64,000 nt of DNA from contig NZ_CP097289.1 of NCBI RefSeq assembly GCF_023498005.1, forward strand, positions 744,001 to 808,000, given 5' to 3'. The stretch comes from Streptomyces durmitorensis. GTDB lineage: Bacteria > Actinomycetota > Actinomycetes > Streptomycetales > Streptomycetaceae. Both the position numbers and the translations under genes were made by a program. Under the pieces are notes generated by a model. That model made no database searches. It was not told where the DNA came from and worked only from the letters and a program-made list of their open reading frames with translations. Positions within the stretch are counted from its first letter, which is position 1. Each line of letters starts with the position of its first letter. Of this stretch, positions 19,245 through 28,725 are shown piece by piece.

Positions 19245-19634
19245 TCAGCTCTGTCCGCCGGTCTTGCGGCGGTGCAAGTACACCGCGCCCGCGCCGACGG
19301 CGAGCACCGCGGCCCCGGCCGCCAGCTCGACCGGGTTGCTGCTGCCCTGGGAGCCACCCGAACCGGCGTGCACGCCGCCCCTGACGGCCGGGTCCGTGGA
19401 GTCGCAGAACCGCTGCGCCGTGGACGCGGCCATGTTCGCCTCTTCCTCTGCGGCCTTCTTCTCCTCCGGAGTGGCGGACGGGTCGGCCTTCACCGTGTCG
19501 GCGTTCTTCTGCGTGATCTCCGCGTCGTCCAGAGCCTTCTGGCAACTCGGCGACACGGCCTGTGCGTTGGGGGCGGTGACCGCCAGCGCGGCGCCCGCGA
19601 CGGCCAGACCGGTCAGGACTCGGATGGAACGCAT
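19245..19634 (-). CDS. Small secreted, C-terminally membrane-anchored protein
   Basis: A 129-residue precursor with a clear signal peptide (VLTGLAVAGAALAVTAPNAQA). The mature part, rich in Glu, Ala and Lys, contains two Cys (SPSCQKALDD and RFCDST). A Gly/Ser-rich stretch leads to a C-terminal transmembrane helix (ELAAGAAVLAVGAGAVYLHRRK) with a basic tail. There is no LPXTG sorting motif, so it is more likely a simple tail anchor. GGAGGT lies 6 nt before the ATG. The family is unknown to me. Confidence 0.75.
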   Translation of the reverse strand: MRSIRVLTGLAVAGAALAVTAPNAQAVSPSCQKALDDAEITQKNADTVKADPSATPEEKKAAEEEANMAASTAQRFCDSTDPAVRGGVHAGSGGSQGSSNPVELAAGAAVLAVGAGAVYLHRRKTGGQS

Positions 19635-19853
19635 GGATCTACCTCCAGTACGGACACGGCCCCCCGAAGCTCTCGTGCCCCGGAACGTTCTGCCGGCGTC
19701 GACCGCGCCCCTACCAACAGCCCTCCCGCCCCACGGCGCGTCCCTACCGGCAACACGCCGCGCGTCCCTCGCTCGGCCCACACGGGCCCACTCGTCTGGC
19801 CGGGAAAACCACCGGCCCCGGCTCTCGACCTCGCTCTCGGCCTCTGCGGGTGA

Positions 19854-22265
19854 TCAGCCCTGCCAGGACCAGTCCCGCACTTCCGGCAGGTCGACGCCGT
19901 GCTCACGCACGTAGGCGTGGTGGCGCAGCCGCATGTCCTCCATCTGCTGGCGCACCTGGACCGCGCGGACGCTCAGGCCCGGCACGCGGTCGATGACGTC
20001 CATCACCAGGCGGAAGCGGTCCAGGTCGTTGGCGACCACCATGTCGAAGGGCGTGGTGGTCGTGCCGCGCTCCTTGTATCCGCGCACATGCAGGTGCGGA
20101 TGGACCGCGCGCCGGTACGCGAGGCGGTGCACCAGCCAGGGGTAGCCGTGGAACCCGAAGATCACCGGCTTGTCACGGGTGAACAGCGCGTCGAACTCGG
20201 CGTCCGGCATGCCGTGCGGATGCTCGCCCTCCGGCATCAGGCGCGCGATGTCCACGACATTGACCACGCGCACCGCAAGGTCCGGCAGGTGGCCGCGCAG
20301 CAGGCTCGCCGCCGCAAGGACCTCCAGGGTGGGCACGTCCCCGGCGCAGGCGAGCACCACGTCCGGCTCGCGCTCGGTGGTCTCGCTGCCGGCCCAGGTC
20401 CACACCCCGGCGCCCCGCGCGCAGTGCGCCCGTGCCTCGTCCAGGCCCAGCCAGTCGAAGCCGGGCTGTTTGCCGGCGACGATCACATTGACGTAGTCGC
20501 GTGAGGCGAGGCAGTGCTCGGCGGTGGACAGCAGCGTGTTGGCGTCCGGCGGCAGGTAGACGCGTACCGCCTCGGGGCTCTTGTTGAGTACGTGTCCGAT
20601 GAACCCGGGGTCCTGGTGCGAGAAGCCGTTGTGGTCCTGCCGCCACACATGGGAGGTCAGCAGGTAGTTCAGCGAGGCGATCGGCGCCCGCCAGGGCAAC
20701 TCGCGGGTCGTGCGCAGCCACTTGATGTGCTGGTTGACCATCGAGTCGACGATGTGCACGAACGCCTCGTAGCAGGAGAAGAGACCGTGGCGCCCCGTCA
20801 GGAGATAGCCCTCCAGCCACCCCTGGCAGGTGTGCTCGGAGAGGATCTCCATCACGCGTCCGTGCCGGGAGAGGTTCTCGTCCACGTCGTGGATCTCCTC
20901 CTGCCAGGCCTTTCCGGACGCCCCGTAGACCGCGTCGAGCCGGTTGGACGCCGTCTCGTCCGGGCCGACGAGCCGGAAGTCGCGCCGTTCGGCGGTGTCG
21001 GCCATGACCTGCCGCAGGTAGCCGCCGAGGACCCGTGTCGGCTCGTTCAGGGTGGCGCCGGGCTTGTCCACCTCGACCGCGAACTCCTCCAGTGGCTTCA
21101 GCGGCAGCGAGTGCAGGAGCAGCCCGCCGTTGGCGTGCGGGTTGGCACCGAGGCGCAGCGTGCCCCGCGGGGCGATGTCGACGAGCCCGGGGGCCGGGCG
21201 TCCCTCGGCGTCGAACAGCTCCTCCGGCCGGTAGGAGCGCAGCCATTCCTCCAGCTGGTGGCGGTGCTCGGCGCTCTCCCGGACGTTGGCGAGCGGCACC
21301 TGATGCGCGCGCCAGGTGCCCTCCACCGGCTTGCCGTCCACCGTCTTGGGGCCGGTCCAGCCCTTGGGGGTACGGAGCACGATCATGGGCCAGCGGGGTG
21401 CGGGGGTGTCCTTGGGGCGCTCGGCGTCCGAGTCCGCCCTGGCCGTGCGCTGTATCGCGGCGATGCGGTCAAGGCAGCGGTCCAGGGCGACCGCGAAGTC
21501 CCGGTGGACCGTCATGGGGTCGTCGCCGGTGACGTGCACGGGCTCGTATCCGTATCCGCGCATCAGGTCGTCCAGCTGGGCCTCGGGCAGCCGGGCCGGG
21601 ATCGTCGGGTTGGCGATCTTGTAGCCGTTCAGGTGCAGGATGGGCAGCACCGCACCGTCGTGCACCGGGTCCAGGAAGGTGTTCGAGTGCCAGGAGGCGG
21701 CGAGCGGTCCGGTCTCGGACTCCCCGTCGCCGATGACGCACACCGACAGCAGGTCCGGGTTGTCGAACGCGGCGCCGTAGGCGTGCGAGAGGGAGTAGCC
21801 GAGCTCGCCGCCCTCGTGGATGGATCCCGGAGTCTCGGGCGCGACATGGCTGGGCACTCCGCCGGGGAACGAGAACTGGCGGAACAGCCTCGCCATGCCC
21901 TCCCCGTCGCGGGTGACGTCGGGATAGGTCTCGGTGTACGTGCCGTCCAGCCAGGAGTTGGCGAGCACCGCGGGCCCGCCGTGCCCGGGGCCCCAGATGC
22001 AGACGGTCGGCAGCTCCCGCGCCTTGATGGCCCGGTTGAGGTGCACGTGGACCAGGTTCAGACCGGGCGAGGTCCCGAAGTGGCCGAGGAGTCGCGGCTT
22101 GATGTCCTCGGCCGCCAGGGGGCGCCGCAGCAGGGCGTTGTCCATCAGATAGATCTGCCCCACCGAGAGGTAATTGGCCGCCCTCCAGTACCGCGTGATC
22201 GCCTGCAGTTCGGCATCGGAGGGAGGTTTCGCGGGTGAGGAGGGGTTCACCGCGGGATCGCCCAT
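19854..22265 (-). CDS. xfp: Xylulose-5-phosphate/fructose-6-phosphate phosphoketolase
   Basis: An 803-residue thiamine-diphosphate enzyme of typical phosphoketolase length. It cleaves xylulose-5-P (and often fructose-6-P) to acetyl-P plus a triose- or tetrose-phosphate. Visible landmarks are [20 protein letters not shown] near the start, the ThDP/Mg motif [27 protein letters not shown] in the linker, and the family segment [22 protein letters not shown] is 6 nt before the ATG. No acetate kinase gene is adjacent. The leader contains four 9-bp repeats. It supplies acetyl-P from pentoses in the cytoplasm. Confidence 0.95.
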   Translation of the reverse strand: MGDPAVNPSSPAKPPSDAELQAITRYWRAANYLSVGQIYLMDNALLRRPLAAEDIKPRLLGHFGTSPGLNLVHVHLNRAIKARELPTVCIWGPGHGGPAVLANSWLDGTYTETYPDVTRDGEGMARLFRQFSFPGGVPSHVAPETPGSIHEGGELGYSLSHAYGAAFDNPDLLSVCVIGDGESETGPLAASWHSNTFLDPVHDGAVLPILHLNGYKIANPTIPARLPEAQLDDLMRGYGYEPVHVTGDDPMTVHRDFAVALDRCLDRIAAIQRTARADSDAERPKDTPAPRWPMIVLRTPKGWTGPKTVDGKPVEGTWRAHQVPLANVRESAEHRHQLEEWLRSYRPEELFDAEGRPAPGLVDIAPRGTLRLGANPHANGGLLLHSLPLKPLEEFAVEVDKPGATLNEPTRVLGGYLRQVMADTAERRDFRLVGPDETASNRLDAVYGASGKAWQEEIHDVDENLSRHGRVMEILSEHTCQGWLEGYLLTGRHGLFSCYEAFVHIVDSMVNQHIKWLRTTRELPWRAPIASLNYLLTSHVWRQDHNGFSHQDPGFIGHVLNKSPEAVRVYLPPDANTLLSTAEHCLASRDYVNVIVAGKQPGFDWLGLDEARAHCARGAGVWTWAGSETTEREPDVVLACAGDVPTLEVLAAASLLRGHLPDLAVRVVNVVDIARLMPEGEHPHGMPDAEFDALFTRDKPVIFGFHGYPWLVHRLAYRRAVHPHLHVRGYKERGTTTTPFDMVVANDLDRFRLVMDVIDRVPGLSVRAVQVRQQMEDMRLRHHAYVREHGVDLPEVRDWSWQG

Positions 22266-22343
22266 GGCTGCTCCTTGTCAGAGGTACGGCAGGCCGGACA
22301 CCACAGCGGTGGACCGGCTCGGCGGCTCGCGCCCTCCCGCCCC

Positions 22344-22379
22344 ATGAGCCCCATGAGCCCTGTGAGCCCTGTGAGCCCT
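22344..22379. repeat. Four 9-bp tandem repeats in the phosphoketolase leader
   Basis: Units RTGAGCCCY repeat four times (ATGAGCCCC, ATGAGCCCT, then GTGAGCCCT twice) 78-115 nt upstream of the phosphoketolase start. The surrounding 370-bp divergent region 22266-22638 holds no other recognisable feature. Confidence 0.8.
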
Positions 22380-22638
22380 GTGAGACGGGACGAAGGCCGC
22401 AGGGCGCCACCGGATGAGTGACCGGTCACGCTCAACGTAATCGCGCGCCGGACCACCCGCCTCCCGGAGTCGGCCGGACGCATGGCCCGCGCCATCGGGG
22501 CTTCCCCGTCGCCGAGTTATCTTGCTCGGGCGAAGGCGCTGAGCCGTTGGCCGACAGCCACTGGCCGTTGGCTGTTCCCCCGAAGAGCCGGGCGCCGTCT
22601 CGTCAGCCGGGCAGGGCGTCACAGGCGAGGAGCCGAAC

Positions 22639-23838
22639 GTGGGGGCACAGGAAGCGCAGGCGACGGCCAAGAGGCTGCGGGCGATCAGCGACGAGCTGTC
22701 GGACCGCTTCTACGAACGGGCCGACGTGGTGCGGACGCTCCTGGTGACGCTCCTCGCCGGACAGCACTCGTTGGTACTCGGCCCGCCCGGGACGGCGAAG
22801 TCCGAGATGGCCAGGGAGCTCACAAGCAGGATCGAGGGGGCGTCCTACTGGGAGATACTCCTGTCGAAGTTCACCGCGCCGACGAGGATGTTCGGTCCCG
22901 TCGATGTCGCGGCCCTGGCCCGTGGCGAGTACCGCCAGGTCTTCGAGGGCCGTGCCACGACCGCGCACGTCGCGTTCATCGACGAGATCTTCAAGTGCTC
23001 CACGGCGGCCCTGAACGAGACGCTCGGCTACCTCAACGAGCGGATCTACCACCCCGAGAGCGGCGGCGAGCCGATCCGCTGCCCGCTGATCGGGGCCATC
23101 ACGGCGAGCAACGAACTGCCCAGCGGCGAGGACACGGCCGCGATCTACGACCGGCTCCTCGTGCGGATCGAGGTCGGATACCTGACGGACCCCTCGAACT
23201 TCGCCGCCCTGGTCCGCTCCGCCGTCGGCCGCCCCGTGGCACCGCCACGGACCACCGTCGAGCTGTCCGCGCTGCAGCACGCCGTGACCGAAGCCGTCCC
23301 CGCCGTGGACGTCCCCGAAGTGATCGTGGACGCGGTGTGCACGCTGCGGGCCGCGCTTCGCCGCAAGGAACTCGTCGCGTCCGACCGCCGCTGGCGGCAG
23401 GCGGTGGCCCTGCTCCAGGCGTCCGCGTACCTCGACGACCGCCCGGCCGTCGCCGTGACCGACCTGGCGGTGCTGACCCATGTGCTGTGGGACTCCCCCG
23501 CCGAGCGCCCGGCCGTCGAGCGGGAGGTGCTGCAACTGGTCAACCCCGACGCCAAGGAGGCGCTCGACCTGGCCGACACCATCGAGGAGCTGGAGGCGCA
23601 GCTCGACGCCATGGCCGGGCAGTCCCGCGAGGCGCTGAGCGACTGGGTCATCAAGAAGGCCCACAACAAGCTCGCCATGGCGGGCAAGCGCCTGGAGAAG
23701 CTGCGTGAGGAGGCGGCGGGCGCCGGCCGTTCCACCGCCGCCATCGACCGTGTCACCGGCCGCCAGCGCGCCGTCCGTGCCCGCGTTCTCACCGAGGCCC
23801 TCGGCATGGACGCGAGCATGGTGCAGGCCCAGCTCTGA
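22639..23838 (+). CDS. MoxR/RavA-type AAA+ ATPase
   Basis: A 399-residue AAA+ protein: Walker A LGPPGTAKSEMA near residue 50, Walker B HVAFIDEIFKC near residue 115, and sensor region GAITASNELP, followed by a helical lid and a coiled C-terminal part (DTIEELEAQLDAMAGQSREAL). MoxR ATPases act as chaperones that remodel partner proteins together with a VWA-domain protein, which here is the next gene 20 nt downstream. The start is GTG with GAGGAG 6 nt upstream. The family resembles RavA of Escherichia coli, which works with ViaA. Confidence 0.9.
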   Translation: MGAQEAQATAKRLRAISDELSDRFYERADVVRTLLVTLLAGQHSLVLGPPGTAKSEMARELTSRIEGASYWEILLSKFTAPTRMFGPVDVAALARGEYRQVFEGRATTAHVAFIDEIFKCSTAALNETLGYLNERIYHPESGGEPIRCPLIGAITASNELPSGEDTAAIYDRLLVRIEVGYLTDPSNFAALVRSAVGRPVAPPRTTVELSALQHAVTEAVPAVDVPEVIVDAVCTLRAALRRKELVASDRRWRQAVALLQASAYLDDRPAVAVTDLAVLTHVLWDSPAERPAVEREVLQLVNPDAKEALDLADTIEELEAQLDAMAGQSREALSDWVIKKAHNKLAMAGKRLEKLREEAAGAGRSTAAIDRVTGRQRAVRARVLTEALGMDASMVQAQL

Positions 23839-23858
23839 CCACCGGGGGGATCGGGACG

Positions 23859-25496
23859 ATGGGTGGGACGATGGGCGGGACGCCGAGCAGACTCGACGCG
23901 TTGGCGGGCCGGGCAGGAAAGTGGCTCGGCCTGTCCGACGCCGCTCCTGGGGGCCACACCGCGGCCGTGGTCGGGGACCGGTTCGAACAGATCGCCTGGC
24001 GCGACACCTTCGAGCAGTCGGCCGGACTGCGCGAGCTTGCCGCGGAGCTGAACGAGCATCACGGCGCCACCACCGACACCACCGACCTCCTGACCGACGC
24101 GTTCCTGGCCGCCTACCAGGTCGGGCCACGGTTGCGCGAGCGGGCGGAGATGGCCACGAGCCGACTGGTCAACCACCAGGTCATCGCCTCGCTGCTGGAG
24201 TCACCGGACTTCGCCGAGCTGCACCGGGAGACGGCCGGCGACCCCTACGCCGCCGCGATGGCCGTGCTCGCCCAGGCCGCAGCGCTGCGCCGGCTCCTGG
24301 AGCGCTCCCGGGACGCCCAGGAACAGGCCGAGCGGGCGACGCAGGCCCAGCAGGACGCCGTACGCGCGGCGAGCGCCGTGAGCGAGGCGCTCCAGCAGGC
24401 CGCCGCCGGGGCCGAGGACGGCACCGTGGCCGCCCCGGCCGCCGATACCGTCCACGAGGCGGTCGAAGCGGCCGAACGAGCGGAGGCCGCCGCGCGACAG
24501 GCCGCCATGGGCGCCGCGCAGGCCCTCACGGCGGCGGCCCCCGGTATCGGCACCGGCGCGCGCAACGCGGCCGCAAAGGCCGCCAAGGCCGTGCGGGAGG
24601 AGGCCGCGCTGATGCGGGCGTGGGGCGTGGGCCCCGGAGAGCTCGAGCGGATGCCGTTCGACCAGCGCGCCCGGCTCGCCGAGCGGCTGCGGACCGGCCG
24701 TCTCGCCCAGTGGGCCGAACTGATCGGCCGCTTCCGGCAGATGGCCGGCGGCGAGCGCGCCCGCAAGGTCGAGAACACCACCGGGGAGCTGGTCGGCGTC
24801 ACCCTCGGCGACGACCTCTCCCGCGTCATCCCCTCCGAGCTGGCCAACCTCGGTCTGCCGGAGCTGCGCGCGGTGTTCGCCGCGCGCTACGCCGCCGGGG
24901 AGCTGATGCTCTACGACACCCAGGGAGAGCAGAGCACCGGCAAGGGGGCCGTCATCGCGTGCGTGGACACCTCGCACTCCATGTACGTGGCAGGGCCCGG
25001 CGGAGTCACCCGGGAGGCGTGGGCCAAGGCGTGCGCCCTGGCGCTCCTGGATCAGGCCCGCCAGGCCGAGCGCGACTTCGTGGGCATCCTGTTCGCCGCC
25101 GCGGACAAGCTCCAGGTCTTCCGCTTCCCGGCCGGTCAGGATGCTGGCATCGCCCAGGTGCTCGACTTCGCGGAGACGTTCCTCGGCGGCGGCACCAGTT
25201 ACCAGCGGCCGTTGACGGCGGCCGCCGAGCTCCTGAAGGAGGAGTTCGACGACGCCGCCCGCACGCGCGGCGACATCGTGATGCTCACCGACGACGAATG
25301 CGATGTCGCCGAGGAGTGGATGCGCGGCTGGAACGACGCCAAGCACCTGCTGGGCTTCCGTGTCTTCGGCGTGGCCATCGGCGCCCCGGACGCCGCCGGG
25401 AGCGGCTCGGTCCTCGAGGTCCTGTGCGACAACCTCAGGTCCGTCGAGGACCTCACCGACGTCCATGCCGCGGCCGACCTGTTCCGCGTGATCTGA
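23859..25496 (+). CDS. VWA-domain partner of the MoxR ATPase (ViaA-like)
   Basis: A 545-residue protein with a long Ala/Glu-rich helical middle (residues 130-250, probably coiled coil) and a C-terminal von Willebrand A domain. The MIDAS metal site is visible: CVDTSHSM (D-x-S-x-S), GGGTSYQRPL (Thr) and MLTDDECDV (Asp). It directly follows the MoxR gene and almost certainly forms a chaperone pair with it. A second in-frame ATG at 23871 is an alternative start. Cellular targets are unknown. Confidence 0.88.
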   Translation: MGGTMGGTPSRLDALAGRAGKWLGLSDAAPGGHTAAVVGDRFEQIAWRDTFEQSAGLRELAAELNEHHGATTDTTDLLTDAFLAAYQVGPRLRERAEMATSRLVNHQVIASLLESPDFAELHRETAGDPYAAAMAVLAQAAALRRLLERSRDAQEQAERATQAQQDAVRAASAVSEALQQAAAGAEDGTVAAPAADTVHEAVEAAERAEAAARQAAMGAAQALTAAAPGIGTGARNAAAKAAKAVREEAALMRAWGVGPGELERMPFDQRARLAERLRTGRLAQWAELIGRFRQMAGGERARKVENTTGELVGVTLGDDLSRVIPSELANLGLPELRAVFAARYAAGELMLYDTQGEQSTGKGAVIACVDTSHSMYVAGPGGVTREAWAKACALALLDQARQAERDFVGILFAAADKLQVFRFPAGQDAGIAQVLDFAETFLGGGTSYQRPLTAAAELLKEEFDDAARTRGDIVMLTDDECDVAEEWMRGWNDAKHLLGFRVFGVAIGAPDAAGSGSVLEVLCDNLRSVEDLTDVHAAADLFRVI

Positions 25497-25502
25497 CTCC
25501 CG

Positions 25503-26996
25503 TCAGGTGCGGGCGGTGTCCCCGGCCGCCGGTACTCGCTCCTGCGACGGCTCGGTCCGCCCCGACGGCTGGGACACCTCTGCCAGGTGGTCCCTCCCCG
25601 CGTCCGGATCCGTGAGCCGGTTCAGGCGGTCCGGCACGTCGAAGCCCACGAGGAGCACCACGATCACCGTGCCCCCGAACGTCAGCACGGCCAGGGCCTG
25701 CCCCAGGTCCATGCCGGACGCGAGGTGCGCCCCGAGGACGGGTGCGACCGCACCTCCGAGGGCGCCCACGTTGTACGTGAAGCCCAGCGCCGCGCCCCGG
25801 CTCTCCGTGGGGAAGTGACCGCCGATGTAGCGCGGGAGCAGACCGGAGATGCCGAAGCTGGTGGCCTGGAGCAGGAACAGCAGGACGCCGAGCAGGAGCA
25901 GGTTGTCGTGCACCGCGAACACGGGGTAGACGAAGGCGAGCGAGCCGAGCAGCGTGAGCGCGTACGCCTTCTTCGCACCGATCCGGTCGCCGAGGAAGCC
26001 CGCCGCCCAGCAGCCCACCATGGTGCCGAAGCCCGCGAAGTAGAGGACATCGGTGACCTGGTCCGTGCTGTAACCGAGGTCGGTCTTCAGATACGTGGGC
26101 AGCAGCGCCTGAATGGGCCAGGAGTAGAGGAACGCGAAGAACAGCGTGACGATCATCGACAGGTACAGCGCCCAGCCGCGCTTCCCGCCGAGCTGGACGG
26201 CGAAGGCGGCCAGCGAGAGCCCCGCGACCACGGAGAGCACGGGCACCAGACCGGCACCGCCCGGCGTGAAGACCAGGAAGAGGGAGAGGGTGGCGACCAC
26301 GGTCAGGGCCGTGTTGGCACTCGCCCGTCCACGGGTGGCGAACAGCGGACGGAACGGATTGGGCTTGGCGCCCTTCTCGGCGACCGACTCGGTCCACTCC
26401 GCCGCTTCCGGCAGCGCGCGCCGCATCCACAGCGCGACGGCGATCGGGATCAGGCCGAGGTAGAACATCCACCGCCAGCCGAGCGAGGGCACCACCCAGT
26501 TGTAGACCTGGGCGGCGAGCACCGAGCCGACCGAGAAACCGGAGATGAGGAAGCCGCTCGCCCGGCTGCGCAGCTTCGCGGGCCAGCTCTCCATCACGTA
26601 CGTGGCGCTTGCGCTGTACTCCCCGGCCATGCCCATGCCGATGGCCAGCCGTGCGGCGAAGAGGCTGTGGTAGTTCCAGGCGAATCCGCAGGCGAACGTG
26701 CCCAGGGAGTAGAGCAGGATGCTCAGCACCATGGAGGCCTTGCGGCCGTACCGGTCGCCGAGGGCGCCGAGGACCGCGCCGCCGAGCCAGCGGGTGATGA
26801 ACGCGCCGGAGATCAGGCTGGCCGCCTGCACGGTGCTGAGGCCGAACTCGTCGCTGATCTCGGTGAGGACCAGCGTGATCAGGACGAAGTCGAAGCCGTC
26901 GAGGACGTATCCGATCCAGGCGGCGAAGAACGACTTCCACTGGGTACGGCTGACTTCGCGGTACCAGCGGGGCTTGGCGGGTGATGTGGTCTGCAC
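25503..26996 (-). CDS. nanT: MFS transporter, probable sialic acid permease NanT
   Basis: A 497-residue major-facilitator protein with about 12 hydrophobic helices. The loop 2-3 motif is GALGDRYGRKASM and the second-half copy is GFLGDRIGAKKAY. Helix 1 carries GYVLDGFDFVLI, the acidic pattern of the NanT/sialate-proton symporter group. The start is GTG 26996 with GGAG 6 nt upstream. It is the last gene of the nanA-nanK-nanE-nanT operon, which supports N-acetylneuraminate as the substrate. The second, longer half includes an extra pair of helices (residues 245-290). Substrate assignment rests on context. Confidence 0.85.
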   Translation of the reverse strand: MQTTSPAKPRWYREVSRTQWKSFFAAWIGYVLDGFDFVLITLVLTEISDEFGLSTVQAASLISGAFITRWLGGAVLGALGDRYGRKASMVLSILLYSLGTFACGFAWNYHSLFAARLAIGMGMAGEYSASATYVMESWPAKLRSRASGFLISGFSVGSVLAAQVYNWVVPSLGWRWMFYLGLIPIAVALWMRRALPEAAEWTESVAEKGAKPNPFRPLFATRGRASANTALTVVATLSLFLVFTPGGAGLVPVLSVVAGLSLAAFAVQLGGKRGWALYLSMIVTLFFAFLYSWPIQALLPTYLKTDLGYSTDQVTDVLYFAGFGTMVGCWAAGFLGDRIGAKKAYALTLLGSLAFVYPVFAVHDNLLLLGVLLFLLQATSFGISGLLPRYIGGHFPTESRGAALGFTYNVGALGGAVAPVLGAHLASGMDLGQALAVLTFGGTVIVVLLVGFDVPDRLNRLTDPDAGRDHLAEVSQPSGRTEPSQERVPAAGDTART

Positions 26997-27073
26997 GGTG
27001 ACTCCATGATGCGGGGCGACGCTCGTCGTTGAGCAGCCGGTCGCCTGAGGGGACAGGTCAGTGCTGTGACAGG

Positions 27074-27772
27074 TCAGTGCTGGGTGAGGCCCGCGACGAA
27101 GCGGGCGGTCAGGGCCGTGGGTGCGGTGATGGCGGTGCCGACGACGACGCAGTGGGCGCCTCGGGCAAGGGCCGCGGCGGCGTCCTCGGGGGTGTTGATA
27201 CGGCCTTCGGCGACGACCGGGACGTCGATCGCGGCGGCGAGGTCGGCGACCAGAGTGAGGTCGGGGCCGGTCTGCTGCGGCGTTCCGGGGACGTAGCCGG
27301 AGAGCGTGGTGGAGACGAAGTCGGCGCCCTGCGCGGCAGCGGCGACGCCCTCGGCGAGCGTGGAGACGTCGGCCATCACCAGTGCGCCGGCCGCGTGGAC
27401 CGCGGTGACGAGCTCGGCGAAGGTGGAGCCGTCGGGGCGCGGCCGGTCGGTGGCATCGGCGGCGACAACGGCCGCTCCCGCTTCCGCGATCGCCAGGGCG
27501 TGCCGGACGGTCGGGGTGATGTAGACGCCGGTGTCGCCGTCCTTCCACAGTCCGATCACCGGCAGGTCGACGGCCGCGGCCACGGCGGCGACGACCTCCG
27601 GCTCGTTGGCACGGATCGCGGCGCCGCCCCCGGCCGCCGCCGACCGCGCGAGCCGTACGAGGGTGCCGGTGTCCCGCATCGGATCACCGGGCGGTGCCTG
27701 GCAGGAGACGATCAGGCTGCCGCGGAGCCCGGCGGGCAGATCGGACGCGGTCCATGTCTGCTGCGTGGTCAT
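27074..27772 (-). CDS. nanE: N-acetylmannosamine-6-phosphate 2-epimerase
   Basis: A 232-residue TIM-barrel enzyme converting ManNAc-6-P to GlcNAc-6-P in sialic-acid catabolism. Signatures are LIVSCQAPPGDPM at strand 1, VIGLWKDGD with the catalytic Lys, VVAADATDRPRP, and the phosphate site VVAEGRINTPEDA. Its ATG overlaps the nanK stop (ATGA), indicating translational coupling. nanT follows after 77 nt. Confidence 0.92.
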   Translation of the reverse strand: MTTQQTWTASDLPAGLRGSLIVSCQAPPGDPMRDTGTLVRLARSAAAGGGAAIRANEPEVVAAVAAAVDLPVIGLWKDGDTGVYITPTVRHALAIAEAGAAVVAADATDRPRPDGSTFAELVTAVHAAGALVMADVSTLAEGVAAAAQGADFVSTTLSGYVPGTPQQTGPDLTLVADLAAAIDVPVVAEGRINTPEDAAAALARGAHCVVVGTAITAPTALTARFVAGLTQH

Positions 27773-28725
27773 CGGAGGGCTCCAGGGTGGTGAAGGGGCA
27801 GGCTCGTGGTGAGGGCGGCGGCGCCGAGCACTGCGGCGTCGTGACCGAACAGGGGAGCCCGGGGGACGAGGCCACGCAGCGGCGGCATCAGTTCGGCGGC
27901 GAAGGCGGCGGCAAGGGCGTCCGTGTACAGGGCGCCGATCCGGGGGACCCCGCCGCCGACGACCACCCGGTCGGGGCCAAGCGCGTTGGCGAGCCCGCCG
28001 AGCGCCTGTCCGACGGCCGCCGCGCCGGTGGTGATCGCGTGGACGGCGTCGGCGTCGCCCCGTGCGGCCCGCCCGGCGACCGTCTCCAGGCGGTCCACCG
28101 CGGTGCCGGTGAGCCGCTGGTAGTGGGCAGTGATCGCGGGCCCGGACGCGATGACCTCCAGGTGCCCGGTGGCGCCGCAGGTGCAGGGCAGCCCGGCCGC
28201 CGGCAGGCTCGGCACATGGCCGATGTGGCCCGCGATGCCCGCGGCGCCGTGCAGCATCCGTCCGTCGACGGCTACGGCGCCCCCGACGCCGGTCCCGATC
28301 GCGGCGAACAGCAGCGAACCGTGCTCCGCGTCCAGTGCCGCGAGCTCCGGACCGGCCGTGGCCCGTACGTCGTTGTCACAGGCCACCGGCAGCCCGGTCC
28401 GTTCGGCGAGCCCGGCGGCGAGGGCCGTGCCCGCCCAGCCGCTGATGGAGTCGGTGGCGCTGGTGACCCGGCCGGTGCGGGGATCGATGACCCCGGCGGC
28501 GGCGATGCCCAGCGCCGCCGCGCCGCGGCCCGGGTCGACCTCGGCGGCCGCGGTCGCCAGCGCGTCGAGCACGGCGTCGGCGCCGCTGCCGGCCGGGGTG
28601 GGCCGGGTGTGCCGGGCGAGGACGGTGCCGTCCTCGCCGACGAGCGCGGCAGCGATCTTCGTACCGCCGAGGTCGAGGCCGATGAGCGCGGCGCCGTCGT
28701 CGCCCGCCAGGGAGCCGGAGCTCAT
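27769..28725 (-). CDS. nanK: ROK-family sugar kinase, probable N-acetylmannosamine kinase
   Basis: A 318-residue ROK kinase with the N-terminal phosphate loop LIGLDLGGTKIAAALVG. Mid-protein GAAGIAGHIGHV carries the catalytic and zinc His region, and the zinc-binding CTCGATGHLEV is slightly shorter than the standard C-x-C-G-x2-G-C motif. It would phosphorylate ManNAc to ManNAc-6-P. The start at 28725 overlaps the nanA stop (ATGA) and its stop overlaps the nanE start, so the three genes are tightly coupled. This context supports ManNAc over glucose as substrate. Confidence 0.9.
   Translation of the reverse strand: MSSGSLAGDDGAALIGLDLGGTKIAAALVGEDGTVLARHTRPTPAGSGADAVLDALATAAAEVDPGRGAAALGIAAAGVIDPRTGRVTSATDSISGWAGTALAAGLAERTGLPVACDNDVRATAGPELAALDAEHGSLLFAAIGTGVGGAVAVDGRMLHGAAGIAGHIGHVPSLPAAGLPCTCGATGHLEVIASGPAITAHYQRLTGTAVDRLETVAGRAARGDADAVHAITTGAAAVGQALGGLANALGPDRVVVGGGVPRIGALYTDALAAAFAAELMPPLRGLVPRAPLFGHDAAVLGAAALTTSLPLHHPGALR

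Noticed and set aside
20514..22238. 574-codon rightward frame opposite phosphoketolase
   Set aside because: Phosphoketolase motifs on the other strand are unambiguous; this frame has no recognisable domain.
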